From positions 370,388-434,387 of the forward strand of contig NZ_JH725147.1 in assembly GCF_000278275.1 (NCBI RefSeq): a stretch of 64,000 bases of DNA. Direction: 5' to 3'. This DNA is from Bartonella tamiae Th239. Lineage in GTDB: Bacteria > Pseudomonadota > Alphaproteobacteria > Rhizobiales > Rhizobiaceae. A program made the translations under genes and the position numbers. Below, piece after piece: positions 18,923-28,469 of the stretch; the stretch's first letter is position 1; each line of letters starts with the position of its first letter. The notes under the pieces are model-generated. The model was not told the DNA's origin and made no database searches. It saw only the letters and a program-made list of their open reading frames with translations.

Positions 18923-19567
18923 TTATTGATCGGTATTATCAATAATGAGATGTACACCGCCACCAAAAAATATTACTTGTCCATTTTCGCGCACTTGCAT
19001 AATATTTGCTTTTAATCTTTGTCCTGTGCGTTGAATATCGACTGGATCATTGGTGTTCACCTGACTTGTTGCTAAATTAACATCTGCAGAGGCAAGTTTT
19101 GCAATCATACCATCATTCGTCTTAACAACAAATGGTTTATTGAGTTGCAATCTCCCGTTAATATTATCATAAAAACCACCTTCTGCTTCAACGAAGGCTT
19201 GCCCACGCTCGCCTAAAGGAAGTTCTGCAGTAATATTTTGTAATTCAATCACACCAGATTGTGAAGGATTTTGAATGGCTTTTTCTGCTTTTAAAGAATA
19301 AGGCTTATTAGCGCTTGTATAACCTTCCAATTGGGGATCTGTCATTGTAAGGCGTCCATCAGAATTTTGTTCGTCATTTAAAACAACAAGCTCAACTGAT
19401 CCAGGTGCGGATAAAAACGTGAACCATGAAAAAATCAGAGCAATGATAAGAGCTGCAATAGGCAAAATAATTTTTAAAACACGGACACGTATTGAGTGAC
19501 GACGGGCGGCATTAAAAGTCGCATCTGTTTTATAATTAGCCGAAAAAATTTCTGAACTTGTGCTCAT
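18923..19567 (-). CDS. lptC: LPS export protein LptC
   Basis: 214-residue bitopic inner-membrane protein. One transmembrane helix at about 30-50 follows a short basic cytoplasmic stretch, and a periplasmic LptC-type jellyroll covers the rest (MTDPQLEGYTSANKPYSLKA, LPLGERGQAFVEAEGG). It hands LPS from LptBFG to LptA. It sits 108 bp upstream of lptA; no other gene precedes it on this strand in the 690-bp AT-rich spacer. Confidence 0.92.
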   Translation of the reverse strand: MSTSSEIFSANYKTDATFNAARRHSIRVRVLKIILPIAALIIALIFSWFTFLSAPGSVELVVLNDEQNSDGRLTMTDPQLEGYTSANKPYSLKAEKAIQNPSQSGVIELQNITAELPLGERGQAFVEAEGGFYDNINGRLQLNKPFVVKTNDGMIAKLASADVNLATSQVNTNDPVDIQRTGQRLKANIMQVRENGQVIFFGGGVHLIIDNTDQ

Positions 19568-20261
19568 TCTAATTCCAATAAAAGTTATAACTGATAAACA
19601 ATCTTATTTGTTTTTTTAAAAGTGCTCTAGTTGCCATTATGTTTGATAAAAATAAATGTCCTTTATTGCTTTTAATACCTCAAGGCGTCATTTTACTTTT
19701 AATTTAATTCGCGTTTTTAAAAAAACATAAAATATAATCAATTGCGTTCATAAAACTCACTTTAATTTCAAATTACAATTTTAAAACTTTATTTTCTAAC
19801 GAGCTAAACAAGAAAAAAGAATGAGATTTCATAAATTGCTTATGAAATAAGGCATAACTTAAAATTCTAAACACTTTTGATATTTCATTTTCATATGGTG
19901 TTTTTCTCATAAAACCAAAACAAAAATACGGCAATTTGCTGGTTTTTTTTAAAAAAAGTTTTTTTTAAAGGACTTTTTGATACAATATCATTGACGAAGG
20001 GACGTCAAAAGTGAATAAGCAATTGAATAAATAGATCATTTGCGTCACTGTGCGTTCAATGTTAATCAAGTATAAAGCACACTTGATCCATGTAAGATTA
20101 TGAAGACAGATAATTGAAAATAACTTTTAAAAGATATTTTTTAATCATGACGATGGATATTATGGTCTTAATCAAAAAAATGTTGTAAAAAAATTCTGAC
20201 GACGTATGAGTAAGATTGAAAGACGATCAATTGATTGTATGGTTTAAAATTGGAGGCTGTT
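19568..20261. other. Divergent spacer lptC / ihfB
   Basis: Nearly 700 bp, extremely AT-rich with long A and T runs (for example around 19940-19970). No gene or remnant is recognised. It must hold the promoters of both flanking operons. Confidence 0.5.
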
Positions 20262-20543
20262 TTGATTAAATCGGAACTTGTAGAAATCATTGCCAATCGT
20301 AATCCCCATCTTTTTCAGCGTGATGTTGAAAATATTGTTGGTGCCGTCTTTGAAGAAATTTCTGCAGCCCTTGCTGAAGGAAATCGCGTGGAACTTCGAG
20401 GATTTGGTGCATTTTCGGTTAAAAATCGTCCTGCACGCAATGGACGCAATCCACGCACGGGTGAAGCGGTGAGCGTTGATGAAAAATGGGTCCCTTTTTT
20501 TAAAACAGGCAAAGAATTACGTGACCGCTTAAACGGAAAATAG
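20262..20543 (+). CDS. ihfB: Integration host factor beta subunit
   Basis: 93 residues of the HU/IHF family from TTG 20262, chosen because GGAGG (20251-20255) lies 6 nt upstream and the protein then begins [14 protein letters not shown] like other IHF-beta proteins. [23 protein letters not shown] is the beta-arm DNA-intercalating region. It pairs with IhfA (not in this window) to bend DNA at recombination, replication and sigma-54 promoters. lapA follows after 3 bp. Confidence 0.95.
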   Translation: MIKSELVEIIANRNPHLFQRDVENIVGAVFEEISAALAEGNRVELRGFGAFSVKNRPARNGRNPRTGEAVSVDEKWVPFFKTGKELRDRLNGK

Positions 20544-20546
20544 TTT

Positions 20547-20858
20547 ATGAGTGCCAAACGCATTATAGCCTTAATTATTTTGATTCCTATTGCGGTAATT
20601 CTCATCGCTTTTATTGTGGCTAACCGCCAAATTGTGGCTTTAACTTTCAATCCTTTTCAACCTGGGTCAGAAGGACTTACTTTCTACGCTCCACTTTTTG
20701 TTTGGCTTTTTAGTTTCTTTATTATAGGCATATTGATTGGCGGTTTGACCGTTTGGTTTACCCAACATCGTTTTCGAAAAGCTTTGAAAGATACACAAAC
20801 AGAACTTCAAGGTTTGAAATTGGATATTGCCAAAAAAAGTGAGCATTATATTCCATAA
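20547..20858 (+). CDS. lapA: LapA-domain (DUF1049) inner-membrane protein
   Basis: 103 residues: two transmembrane helices (about 7-24 and 45-66) and a short C-terminal coiled-coil-like cytoplasmic tail (residues 70-103). This is the LPS-assembly protein A type found next to ihfB in many proteobacteria. In enterobacteria the partner LapB tunes LpxC turnover. The gene starts 3 bp after ihfB, so it is co-transcribed. Confidence 0.85.
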   Translation: MSAKRIIALIILIPIAVILIAFIVANRQIVALTFNPFQPGSEGLTFYAPLFVWLFSFFIIGILIGGLTVWFTQHRFRKALKDTQTELQGLKLDIAKKSEHYIP

Positions 20859-20982
20859 AATTTTAATATGTTTTAAAGAGTTTTCAAAAATGCATTCATT
20901 TCATGATAAAGTGATCTGATTAAATGCTAATATATAAAGATGAGATAATTAAAAAAACAATCCAGACTGGAAAACCCAGACC

Positions 20983-22176
20983 GTGAAAACTCCATTTAAA
21001 AAAAACAGTTTAAAAAAAACGCGTGAAAACACAACGCGAAAAGCAAAAATTCAAAAAAATAAAAAAACAACTGATTATGAACCAGTCAGTCATACTGTAA
21101 CGAAAATAAGAGTGCAAAAACATCACCAGACGCGTAGTAAAAAAAACAATGCGCCGACACAAGACAGTCAGTGCACTATTCAAAAAAATAAAAAAGCAGA
21201 AGGGGGCGTATACAATAATAATGATCCTAGGTCTTTCCCTCTCATGCAGCAAGTTTTCCAGCCAAGGCTAAGTGGTACACGTCCAAGTGAACATGTCCCT
21301 TTCATTATGGAAACGGGCTATAGTGATGATTATGCTCTTATTGATAGCGGCAATGGGTTGAAATTAGAACGTTATGGGTCTTTAAAAATAATTCGTCCAG
21401 AAGGACAAGCTTTGTGGCAGCCAGCACTAAATGCACAAGACTGGAACGATGTTGATGCTATATTTACTGGCAATACTGATGAAGAAGGTATGGGCAGATG
21501 GCATTTTCCCAAGCAAGCTTTGGGGGAAACTTGGCCGCTTTCCTGGCAAGGCCTTCATTATCTTGGCCGTTTTACATCTTTTCGTCATGTGGGTGTTTTT
21601 CCTGAACAAGATGCGCATTGGCGTTATATTGAAAAAGTGATTGCTAAAGCCAACCGCCCTATAAATGTTCTTAATTTATTTGGCTATACAGGGCTTGCTA
21701 CACTCATTGCTGCTCGCGCTGGCGCCCATGTTACCCATGTTGATGCTTCTAAAAAAGCCATTTTATGGGCGAAAGAAAATCAAGAAACGGCGAATTTAAG
21801 TGATTATCCCATTCGCTGGATTTGCGATGATGCTATGAAATTTGTGGAACGTGAAGGACGTAGAGGCAAAAATTATGATCTTATTTTGCTTGATCCTCCC
21901 GCTTATGGGCGTGGGCCTCATGGCGAGGTCTGGCAATTATTTGATCATTTGCCTAATATGGTCACTCATTGTCGGATGCTTTTATCTGCCAATTCAATTG
22001 GTGTCATTTTAACGGCTTATTCAATCCGTTCGTCTTTTTATGCGATTCATGAATTGATGCGTGATGCCTTTACTGGGCTTGGTGGATGTGTTGAATCGGG
22101 TGAACTCATCATTCGTGAGGAAACAGCAAAACGCGCGCTTTCAACTTCTCTATTTAGCCGTTGGATTTTATCATAA
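20983..22176 (+). CDS. Class I SAM-dependent rRNA methyltransferase-like protein with basic N-terminal extension
   Basis: 397 residues from GTG 20983, or 310 from ATG 21244. The catalytic domain (about 230-397) has the SAM motif VLNLFGYTGLATLIAARAGA and the DPPAYGRG motif of RlmI/Trm5-type methyltransferases. A beta-rich domain precedes it (LERYGSLKIIRPEGQALW). The first ~85 residues are Lys/Arg/Asn-rich and low-complexity. Neither start has a strong ribosome site, so the extension may or may not be translated. RNA is the probable substrate. Stop and next start overlap as TAATG. Confidence 0.85.
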   Translation: MKTPFKKNSLKKTRENTTRKAKIQKNKKTTDYEPVSHTVTKIRVQKHHQTRSKKNNAPTQDSQCTIQKNKKAEGGVYNNNDPRSFPLMQQVFQPRLSGTRPSEHVPFIMETGYSDDYALIDSGNGLKLERYGSLKIIRPEGQALWQPALNAQDWNDVDAIFTGNTDEEGMGRWHFPKQALGETWPLSWQGLHYLGRFTSFRHVGVFPEQDAHWRYIEKVIAKANRPINVLNLFGYTGLATLIAARAGAHVTHVDASKKAILWAKENQETANLSDYPIRWICDDAMKFVEREGRRGKNYDLILLDPPAYGRGPHGEVWQLFDHLPNMVTHCRMLLSANSIGVILTAYSIRSSFYAIHELMRDAFTGLGGCVESGELIIREETAKRALSTSLFSRWILS

Positions 22177-23036
22177 TGACAGTAAAACGCACAGGTCAAG
22201 TTAAAGAAATTACCTCACTTGGTAATCCCATCATAAAAGATATTAAAGCACTGTCACAAAAGAAAAATCGTGATCGGGAGCGAGTGTTTCTTGCAGAAGG
22301 ATTAAAGCTTGTCATTGATGCTTTAGAACTTGGTTGGACAATTCGTACTCTAATTTTTGCCAAAAGCGGTCTTGGTCATCCTTTAATTGAAAAAACCGCG
22401 GCACGCACCGTTGCAGCAGGTGGATTGGTTATTGAAGCATCACAAAAAATTATGGAATCCATTACTCGGCGTGATAATCCTCAAGTGGTTATTGGTGTAT
22501 TTGAACAAAAATGGCATTCCACGCTTGATCTGCATGTGTGTGATAGTGATGTTTTTGTTGCGCTTGAGCGCATACGCGATCCGGGTAATCTAGGAACCAT
22601 TATTCGCACTTCTGATGCGGTGGGGGCTAAAGGACTTATTCTTATTGGTGAGACGACGGACCCTTATTCTCTTGAAACAGTGCGTGCAACAATGGGATCG
22701 ATATTTGCCTTGCCGCTTTATAAATTGAGCACTGGAGATTTTGATGAACTTAAGAAAAAATTTTCAAAAGTGCCATCGGGTCGAGTTGTTGGGACACATC
22801 TCAAAGGTGCAGTCGATTATCGTTTGGCTGATTTTAAACATGGCCCGACGCTTTTGATCATGGGCAATGAACAACAAGGTTTAAGTGATGATTTAAGTAA
22901 AAATTGTGATCAATTGGTACGTATTCCGCAGGAAGGACGGGCTGATTCACTCAATTTGGCTGTTGCAACTGGAATTATGCTTTATGAAATTCGACGCCAT
23001 GCATTGACGCTTGAGACGCGTGAGGGACAATTATGA
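22176..23036 (+). CDS. SpoU/TrmH-family RNA methyltransferase
   Basis: 286 residues from ATG 22176. The N-terminal substrate-binding domain is like the L30e fold (DRERVFLAEGLKLVIDALELG). The C-terminal SPOUT domain has the three motifs RIRDPGNLGTIIRTSDAVGA, LIMGNEQQGLS and SLNLAVATGIMLYE. The knotted fold 2'-O-methylates ribose in rRNA or tRNA. It is coupled to both neighbours (TAATG upstream, ATGA with lspA downstream). Confidence 0.93.
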   Translation: MTVKRTGQVKEITSLGNPIIKDIKALSQKKNRDRERVFLAEGLKLVIDALELGWTIRTLIFAKSGLGHPLIEKTAARTVAAGGLVIEASQKIMESITRRDNPQVVIGVFEQKWHSTLDLHVCDSDVFVALERIRDPGNLGTIIRTSDAVGAKGLILIGETTDPYSLETVRATMGSIFALPLYKLSTGDFDELKKKFSKVPSGRVVGTHLKGAVDYRLADFKHGPTLLIMGNEQQGLSDDLSKNCDQLVRIPQEGRADSLNLAVATGIMLYEIRRHALTLETREGQL

Positions 23037-23518
23037 AACATAAATCTGGATATTTTTTAATTTTAGGTGTGATTATTCTTGTCGGGCTTGATCAGGCTGT
23101 AAAATATTGGGTGGTTCAAACATTGAATTTAGGCGAAGAGATTGCTCTTTTACCTTTTCTTTCTCTTTATCATGCACGTAATCCCGGCATTGCCTTTTCA
23201 ATGCTCGCATCTTTTTCAGATTGGGGACTTATCATTCTTACTTTTTTGATTATTGGCTTTGTTTTATGGCTTTGGAAAAACGCTGATTTAAATAAATCGC
23301 TTGCGCGGTTTGGGTATATGTTTGTTATTGGAGGAGCGATTGGTAATGTGATCGATCGGATACGTTTTCATTATGTGATTGATTATATCTCTTTTCATAT
23401 ACCCAATGTTTTTTATTTTGCGATTTTTAATCTTGCGGATGCATTTATAACAATTGGTGCCATTGCCATTATTTTAGATGAAGTCACACATTGGCTAAAA
23501 GAAAAGCGCGCAAATTAA
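23033..23518 (+). CDS. lspA: Lipoprotein signal peptidase LspA
   Basis: 161-residue inner-membrane aspartic protease that removes signal peptides from diacylglyceryl-prolipoproteins. Four hydrophobic segments are visible; the conserved GGAIGNVIDRI and NLADAFITIG blocks carry the two catalytic aspartates. A further conserved block is YHARNPGIAFSML. It overlaps the methyltransferase by ATGA. Several likely lipoproteins, including the L,D-transpeptidase in this window, would need it. Confidence 0.96.
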   Translation: MKHKSGYFLILGVIILVGLDQAVKYWVVQTLNLGEEIALLPFLSLYHARNPGIAFSMLASFSDWGLIILTFLIIGFVLWLWKNADLNKSLARFGYMFVIGGAIGNVIDRIRFHYVIDYISFHIPNVFYFAIFNLADAFITIGAIAIILDEVTHWLKEKRAN

Positions 23519-23848
23519 TCATAGAAAACGAAATTATTTTACTTATTTAAAATGACTAACCATTATTTGTCTTTCACTATATCTAAAGGTTATGTTTTCT
23601 GATCGTTTATTAAAATGATCGCCTTATTTTCTAAGGCTTATATCCGCTATAAACACAAGATTTTTTAATGGGAACCAAGATGTTTATCATTCATTAAACA
23701 TGACCTAAGCTAATTGTGTATTGCCTTAAAAAAATCACCTTATTGTCATTGTCGTGCAACAAGTTGCGCCTAGATTATGCATAATCGCTGATAATTTTCA
23801 TAAAATACGCGAATAACCCATGGGTCTATTGTTTGAAGGAGCCATAAA
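23519..23848. other. Spacer after lspA
   Basis: A short hairpin GCCTTA (23621-23626) / TAAGGC (23632-23637) could be a weak transcript end. Nothing else is recognised. Confidence 0.4.
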
Positions 23849-24625
23849 ATGACTGTTGACGCACGTACACTGCTAAATCGCGCTTTTGATAAAAGAGCTT
23901 TGGTGCAAGATTCTGCATTTTTGGCAACACTTGGTGTCCTTGAAGCACGTCTTGTCAAGAATTTTGATGGGTTAGATAAAGTTGGACGTGCATTGGCAAT
24001 GCGCGGTCAATCGGATCAATTGCATATGAAACATGATAAAAATGGTTTATCTGATCACGATCACTTTATTGTCGTGACGTTGAAAGAACGGCCAGATGAA
24101 ACGCTTGCCTTATGCCGCTTGAGCCTTTCTGAACGTTTGAATGTGAGCGAAAACTTTAAAACTGCTGGACTTGTGGGGGATTTTGAAGTCCAAGTGAATC
24201 AAAAAGAACCTTGTTTTTTAACGATTTCACCATTTGAATTTACAGAAACATTGAAAGTCCATCGCGCTCAAGCTTTATTATGGCACGCAATTGCACAGTA
24301 TTGCGCGCTTTATGATGTCGATTATGTTGTAGGCAGTTTGGCTTTTAATAGTCGCTATCCTGCAGCATATGCTTTAGAACTTTCCTATCTTTATCATTTT
24401 TGCCGTGCACAATCTGGTTTGCGGGCTATGGCAAAAAATGGTGTGACGATGGATATCATGCCACAAGAAGCGATAAAACCACATGAGGCTTTTTCCGCAT
24501 TACCACCAACATTGCGTTATTGCTTGCGTCTTGGTGCAAAAGTAAGTGAAAATGCTATTGTTGATGCTTTGAATAATCAGACACGTATTTTTTTGCTTTT
24601 TCCAGCACGTACCATGCGCCCTTAA
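23849..24625 (+). CDS. OlsB-like GNAT acyltransferase (putative N-acyl amino-acid / hemolysin-type)
   Basis: 258 residues with AGGAG 8 nt before the ATG. Resembles the acyl-ACP-dependent OlsB/PlsC-linked 'hemolysin-like' GNAT group (COG3176), which makes lyso-ornithine lipid. Supporting segments are LEARLVKNFDGLDKVGRALA, YDVDYVVGSLAFNSRYP and the family ending LPPTLRYCLRLGAKV...IFLLFPARTM. Acylation of ornithine or another amino acid is inferred from family only; no olsA partner is adjacent. Confidence 0.7.
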   Translation: MTVDARTLLNRAFDKRALVQDSAFLATLGVLEARLVKNFDGLDKVGRALAMRGQSDQLHMKHDKNGLSDHDHFIVVTLKERPDETLALCRLSLSERLNVSENFKTAGLVGDFEVQVNQKEPCFLTISPFEFTETLKVHRAQALLWHAIAQYCALYDVDYVVGSLAFNSRYPAAYALELSYLYHFCRAQSGLRAMAKNGVTMDIMPQEAIKPHEAFSALPPTLRYCLRLGAKVSENAIVDALNNQTRIFLLFPARTMRP

Positions 24626-24748
24626 AGAATTGGCTCATAAGTTGATGTTTTAGCGTTATTTTGTAAAAGCTTTACAAAATTAGACCTTACTCATAAGGCA
24701 TAGGATTATTTTTTTGCTAAAATGGTCTAAGGAATTGTTTGAGAAAAA

Positions 24749-24784
24749 AAGCCGCAGAAAATAAGAATATTTTCAAGGCGGCTT
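24749..24784 (-). terminator. Distal lepA-side terminator
   Basis: AAGCCGC (24749-24755) / GCGGCTT (24778-24784), with an inner AAAATA/TATTTT stem. On the minus strand the stem is followed by a run of T, so it works for lepA transcription. Confidence 0.6.
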
Positions 24785-24828
24785 AATACAGTTGCCGACA
24801 TAAATTTTTATAACTTAAGGACAAAGCA

Positions 24829-24905
24829 GCTTCAATCTCCTTTATCGAAAAAACAAAAAGAGGATATATCATCCTCTTTCCACTTTCTTCGTCGTTTTTT
24901 TGTGT
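24829..24905 (-). repeat. ~77-bp repeat copy 1, downstream of lepA
   Basis: Read on the minus strand this matches 26954-27030 on the plus strand, with an almost identical core (GGATGATATATCCTCTT, then TTCGATAAAGGAGATTGAAG). The pair brackets lepA as an inverted repeat. This copy includes the lepA terminator. Confidence 0.7.
24845..24879 (-). terminator. Intrinsic terminator of lepA
   Basis: Minus strand AAAGAGGAT-gatat-ATCCTCTTT (24871-24879 with 24857-24865), perfect 9-bp stem, followed by TTTGTTTTTT. Confidence 0.75.
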
Positions 24906-25004
24906 GTTACTTTTTTATTTATTGCGGTTGATTATGCCCCTTCATTAAAATGAAGTGATCTTAAGTCTCAATAATATATTTATAAAATGATTGATAAATC
25001 GTAA

Positions 25005-26810
25005 TCAATCACCCATTTTCAAAGCACTGATAAAGGCTTCTTGAGGTATTTCAACCTTCCCAAATTGACGCATACGTTTTTTACCTTCTTTTTGCTTTTC
25101 TAAAAGTTTGCGTTTGCGGCTTACGTCACCACCATAACATTTAGCTGTTACATCTTTGCGTAGAGCACGAATAGTTTCGCGCGCAATAATTTTACCCCCA
25201 ATGGCCGCCTGAATAGGAATTTGAAACATATGCTGTGGGATAAGATCTTTTAATTTTTCACACATTAAACGTCCACGCTTTTCGGCCGCAGTGCGATGAA
25301 CAAGAATGGAAAGCGCATCTACAGCTTCAGCATTGACAAGAATAGACATTTTAACAAGATCACCTTCACGGTAGTTTGTTATTTGGTAATCAAATGAGGC
25401 ATAACCTTTTGAAATAGACTTTAAACGGTCATAAAAATCAAAAACGACCTCATTGAGCGGCAAATCATAGGTCACCATTGCTCGTGTTCCAACATAAGAC
25501 AGATCAACTTGGATGCCACGCCGGTCTTGACAAAGTTTTAAAATAGCACCCAAATAATCATCAGGGGTCATGATGGTGGCTCGTATCCATGGCTCTTCAA
25601 TAGAAGCGATTTTAACACTATCAGGCATGTCGGCAGGATTGTGCAGTTCTTTAACCGCCCCGTCTGTCATATTCATACGATAGACGACCGAAGGCGCTGT
25701 GGCGATAAGATCAAGGTTAAACTCACGCTCAAGCCGCTCTTGGATAATTTCAAGGTGTAATAGTCCTAAAAAACCGCATCGAAAACCAAAACCTAAGGCT
25801 GCGGACGTTTCCATTTCAAAGGAAAAACTTGCATCATTTAAGCGCAGTTTACCCATAGCAGCCCGTAAATCTTCAAAATCAGCGGCATCAACAGGAAATA
25901 ACCCACAAAAAACAACAGGCTGCGCAGGTTTAAAACCAGGTAATGCGCTGTCACAAGGACGGCGTTCTTCAGTTATGGTATCACCAACGCGTGTATCGGC
26001 TACTTCCTTAATAGAGGCGGTGATGAAGCCGATTTCTCCTGGCCCTAATGCGTCCATAGCCACCATTTTAGGTGTAAATACACCGACCCTTTCAACTGGA
26101 TACTTGGCATTTGTACCAAGCATTCTTATGGTTTGCCCTTTTTTTAAAATACCATCAATCACGCGCACCAATACAATAACACCTAAATAAGCGTCATACC
26201 AGCTATCAACCAACATAGCTTTAAGCGGTTTAGAAATGTCCCCTTCTTGCGGTGAAGGCAATTGATCAACAATTGCATCAAGAACACGATCAATTCCCAT
26301 GCCCGTTTTGGCAGAAATTTCTACGGCATTGGTCGCATCAATACCGATAACCTCTTCAATTTGTTCTTTTACTCGTTCTGGCTCGGCAGCAGGAAGATCC
26401 ACTTTATTTAAAACAACAATCAACTCGTGATTATTATCTATGGCTTGATAAACATTGGCCAGAGTTTGTGCTTCCACGCCCTGTGAGGCATCAACCACCA
26501 ATAAAGAACCTTCACAGGCTGAAAGTGAGCGCGACACTTCATAAGCAAAATCCACATGCCCTGGTGTGTCAATGAGATTAAGAACGTAAGTTTCACCATT
26601 TTTCGCTTTATAGTGCAGACGTACAGTTTGTGCTTTAATGGTAATGCCACGTTCGCGTTCAATATCCATTGAGTCGAGAACTTGATCTTTCATCTCGCGC
26701 ATATCAAGGCCACCGGTCATTTGAATAAGCCGGTCTGCTAAGGTTGATTTTCCATGGTCAATATGCGCCACGATAGAAAAATTACGGATATGGTCTCGAT
26801 CTATTGTCAT
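25005..26810 (-). CDS. lepA: Elongation factor 4 (LepA), translational GTPase
   Basis: 601 residues from ATG 26810, next to a less likely TTG six codons upstream. G1 AHIDHGKST, the G2 threonine in [14 protein letters not shown]3 DTPGHVDF, G4 NKVDLP and G5 SAKTG are present. EF-G-like domains follow, and then the LepA-specific C-terminal domain with the [20 protein letters not shown] basic patch. It binds 70S ribosomes and affects elongation and biogenesis under stress. No strong Shine-Dalgarno is seen. It is monocistronic with a clear terminator. Confidence 0.97.
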   Translation of the reverse strand: MTIDRDHIRNFSIVAHIDHGKSTLADRLIQMTGGLDMREMKDQVLDSMDIERERGITIKAQTVRLHYKAKNGETYVLNLIDTPGHVDFAYEVSRSLSACEGSLLVVDASQGVEAQTLANVYQAIDNNHELIVVLNKVDLPAAEPERVKEQIEEVIGIDATNAVEISAKTGMGIDRVLDAIVDQLPSPQEGDISKPLKAMLVDSWYDAYLGVIVLVRVIDGILKKGQTIRMLGTNAKYPVERVGVFTPKMVAMDALGPGEIGFITASIKEVADTRVGDTITEERRPCDSALPGFKPAQPVVFCGLFPVDAADFEDLRAAMGKLRLNDASFSFEMETSAALGFGFRCGFLGLLHLEIIQERLEREFNLDLIATAPSVVYRMNMTDGAVKELHNPADMPDSVKIASIEEPWIRATIMTPDDYLGAILKLCQDRRGIQVDLSYVGTRAMVTYDLPLNEVVFDFYDRLKSISKGYASFDYQITNYREGDLVKMSILVNAEAVDALSILVHRTAAEKRGRLMCEKLKDLIPQHMFQIPIQAAIGGKIIARETIRALRKDVTAKCYGGDVSRKRKLLEKQKEGKKRMRQFGKVEIPQEAFISALKMGD

Positions 26811-27215
26811 AGTTAAGCGATTTAGCAAGGAACGCGCCTAAACGCAAAGCAGAAATTGCTTTTTGAGTATAAATCATCACACAATTATTGAATTAACAAA
26901 ATACCAAGCTCAGATCCACTTCATTTTAATGAAAGAGCACAATAGGTGCTAAACAGCAAAAAAATATGAGGAAGACAGTGAAAGCGGATGATATATCCTC
27001 TTGTTGGTTTCTTCGATAAAGGAGATTGAAGCCTTTTTTATTCTATGGATATAGGAAATTATGTCAATGTTTCATTGTCTTAATCAGGAAGGAGTTTTTT
27101 GGCACATTTTGTTGGCGCTGGAGTGAGACGCGTGTGAAACCATGGCGGAAAGGGAAAAACCTTAAAACTATGTTTTTTATCTTCACACGCATTCTTTTGA
27201 TTAAGCATATACACA
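26811..27215. other. Spacer upstream of lepA with repeat copy 2
   Basis: Contains the repeat at 26954-27030. The remainder (27031-27215) shows no gene with a usable start and reads as spacer. Confidence 0.5.
26954..27030 (+). repeat. ~77-bp repeat copy 2, upstream of lepA
   Basis: Inverted relative to 24829-24905; the core identity is near complete over about 46 bp and continues imperfectly into the A-rich flank (CAGCAAAAAAATATGAGGAA versus CACACAAAAAAACGACGAAG). The terminator stem is partly lost in this copy. Confidence 0.7.
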
Positions 27216-28001
27216 TCAAAACGCATCAAAAAATCTCTTTCGATTGTCGTTGGCATTGGTATAAGAAGTGTTTACAGATTTGTTCTCTGGATAAACCTTG
27301 TTTTCATATCCTTGCCTTTTTGGTACATTCCATGCAGGATCTTGGCTCCAATCATGGGCTTTTCTTAAACTTTGATATTCGCGCTTGTGATAAATAGTAT
27401 CATTTCGACTTTTACCAGTTTTACTTTCTATCACATGCTTTTCACCAACATAACTGTTATTTTGGGTGCGATTTTTTTGAATTTGATGATTATAAACGTG
27501 ACGATTCAAATTGCTTTGATCGGGATCAACATAGTTATAATTATCTAAAACTGCGCGTAAATCATTAGCTTTTTCATCAGGTACGCGTAACACTAAAAGG
27601 GTTGAACCTTTTGTTACTGCATCACGATAAAACTGTGCTTGGTTTTGATCAACTCCTGCTTTAGACATAACCTCTGACATATTGCCCGCAAATGCTCCAA
27701 GTGCGCCACCTGCTGCACCTCCTCCAAAAATGGCTGCAAGCCAGCCAAGAGTATCAACAGGAGTAACCGCGGGTATGGACATAAGGGCCAGACCACCAGC
27801 GATACCAGCAAACACACCAATAATGGCACCTTTTAACACTCCATGTGTTTTATCTCCCTCAACGAGCAATTCACTCGCTTTCTTATCATTATTTTGTGTG
27901 ATGAAACTTATATCAGATTGTTTACATTTATTGGCGATGAGGGCTGCAAAAGCCTTTTCTGCCTCAAAACGATCATCAAACAACGCATTCACGATTTGCA
28001 T
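27216..28001 (-). CDS. General stress protein 17M/YflT-like glycine-zipper protein
   Basis: 261 residues from ATG 28001 (GGAAAA 6 nt upstream). The N-terminus (1-70: MQIVNALFDDRFEAEKAFAAL) is of the YflT type. Then comes a glycine-zipper membrane segment (GAIIGVFAGIAGGLALM and FGGGAAGGALGAFAGNM) and a polar segment (TLLVLRVPDEKANDLRAVLD) typical of stress proteins. The last ~90 residues are Asn/Lys/Tyr-rich and look disordered. Function is unknown beyond association with stress and membranes. It has its own spacer on both sides. Confidence 0.7.
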   Translation of the reverse strand: MQIVNALFDDRFEAEKAFAALIANKCKQSDISFITQNNDKKASELLVEGDKTHGVLKGAIIGVFAGIAGGLALMSIPAVTPVDTLGWLAAIFGGGAAGGALGAFAGNMSEVMSKAGVDQNQAQFYRDAVTKGSTLLVLRVPDEKANDLRAVLDNYNYVDPDQSNLNRHVYNHQIQKNRTQNNSYVGEKHVIESKTGKSRNDTIYHKREYQSLRKAHDWSQDPAWNVPKRQGYENKVYPENKSVNTSYTNANDNRKRFFDAF

Positions 28002-28469
28002 GGCTTTTCCTTTCTTGTTCTTTTTGTGGAAAAGCACGATATTCACTTTTGTTCCTCATGATTTTAGAAAACATAAAAGCGATGCTGAATACGCAATATA
28101 AATTTTTATAAAGTTCCATTTTCACAAAAAAATAGTGACGTTGAACATCATCATTTGTGATTCATAGATTAGTGTTTATGAGCATTGTTGAATATGAAAT
28201 TTTTGGCGTGAAAAAGATGCGTTGAAAACTCCCAAGATCAGTTTAAAGAATACGATCTTTATTATTTTTAATTCATACTCATGTGTTTTTTTTAATAATA
28301 ACAGTATGATGCAAGACGTTATAATGAATAGTTCAATCCTCTTATCTATGATTGAGCATAGTTGAAATAATGATCATTTTTTTTAAAATATATTCTTATG
28401 AGGCATGTAATGAATAGTCGTAATTTTTAATTATAATTTATAATTATCAAATGATTTCGTGTTCAACAT
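28002..28469. other. AT-rich spacer, nothing recognised
   Basis: Between the stress protein and DMT transporter genes, both minus strand. No ORF with a ribosome site and no T-tailed hairpin stands out. Confidence 0.45.

Noticed and set aside
27026-27397. Plus-strand ORF antisense to the stress protein
   Set aside because: Starts without a ribosome site and overlaps a better minus-strand gene; composition is of a shadow frame.
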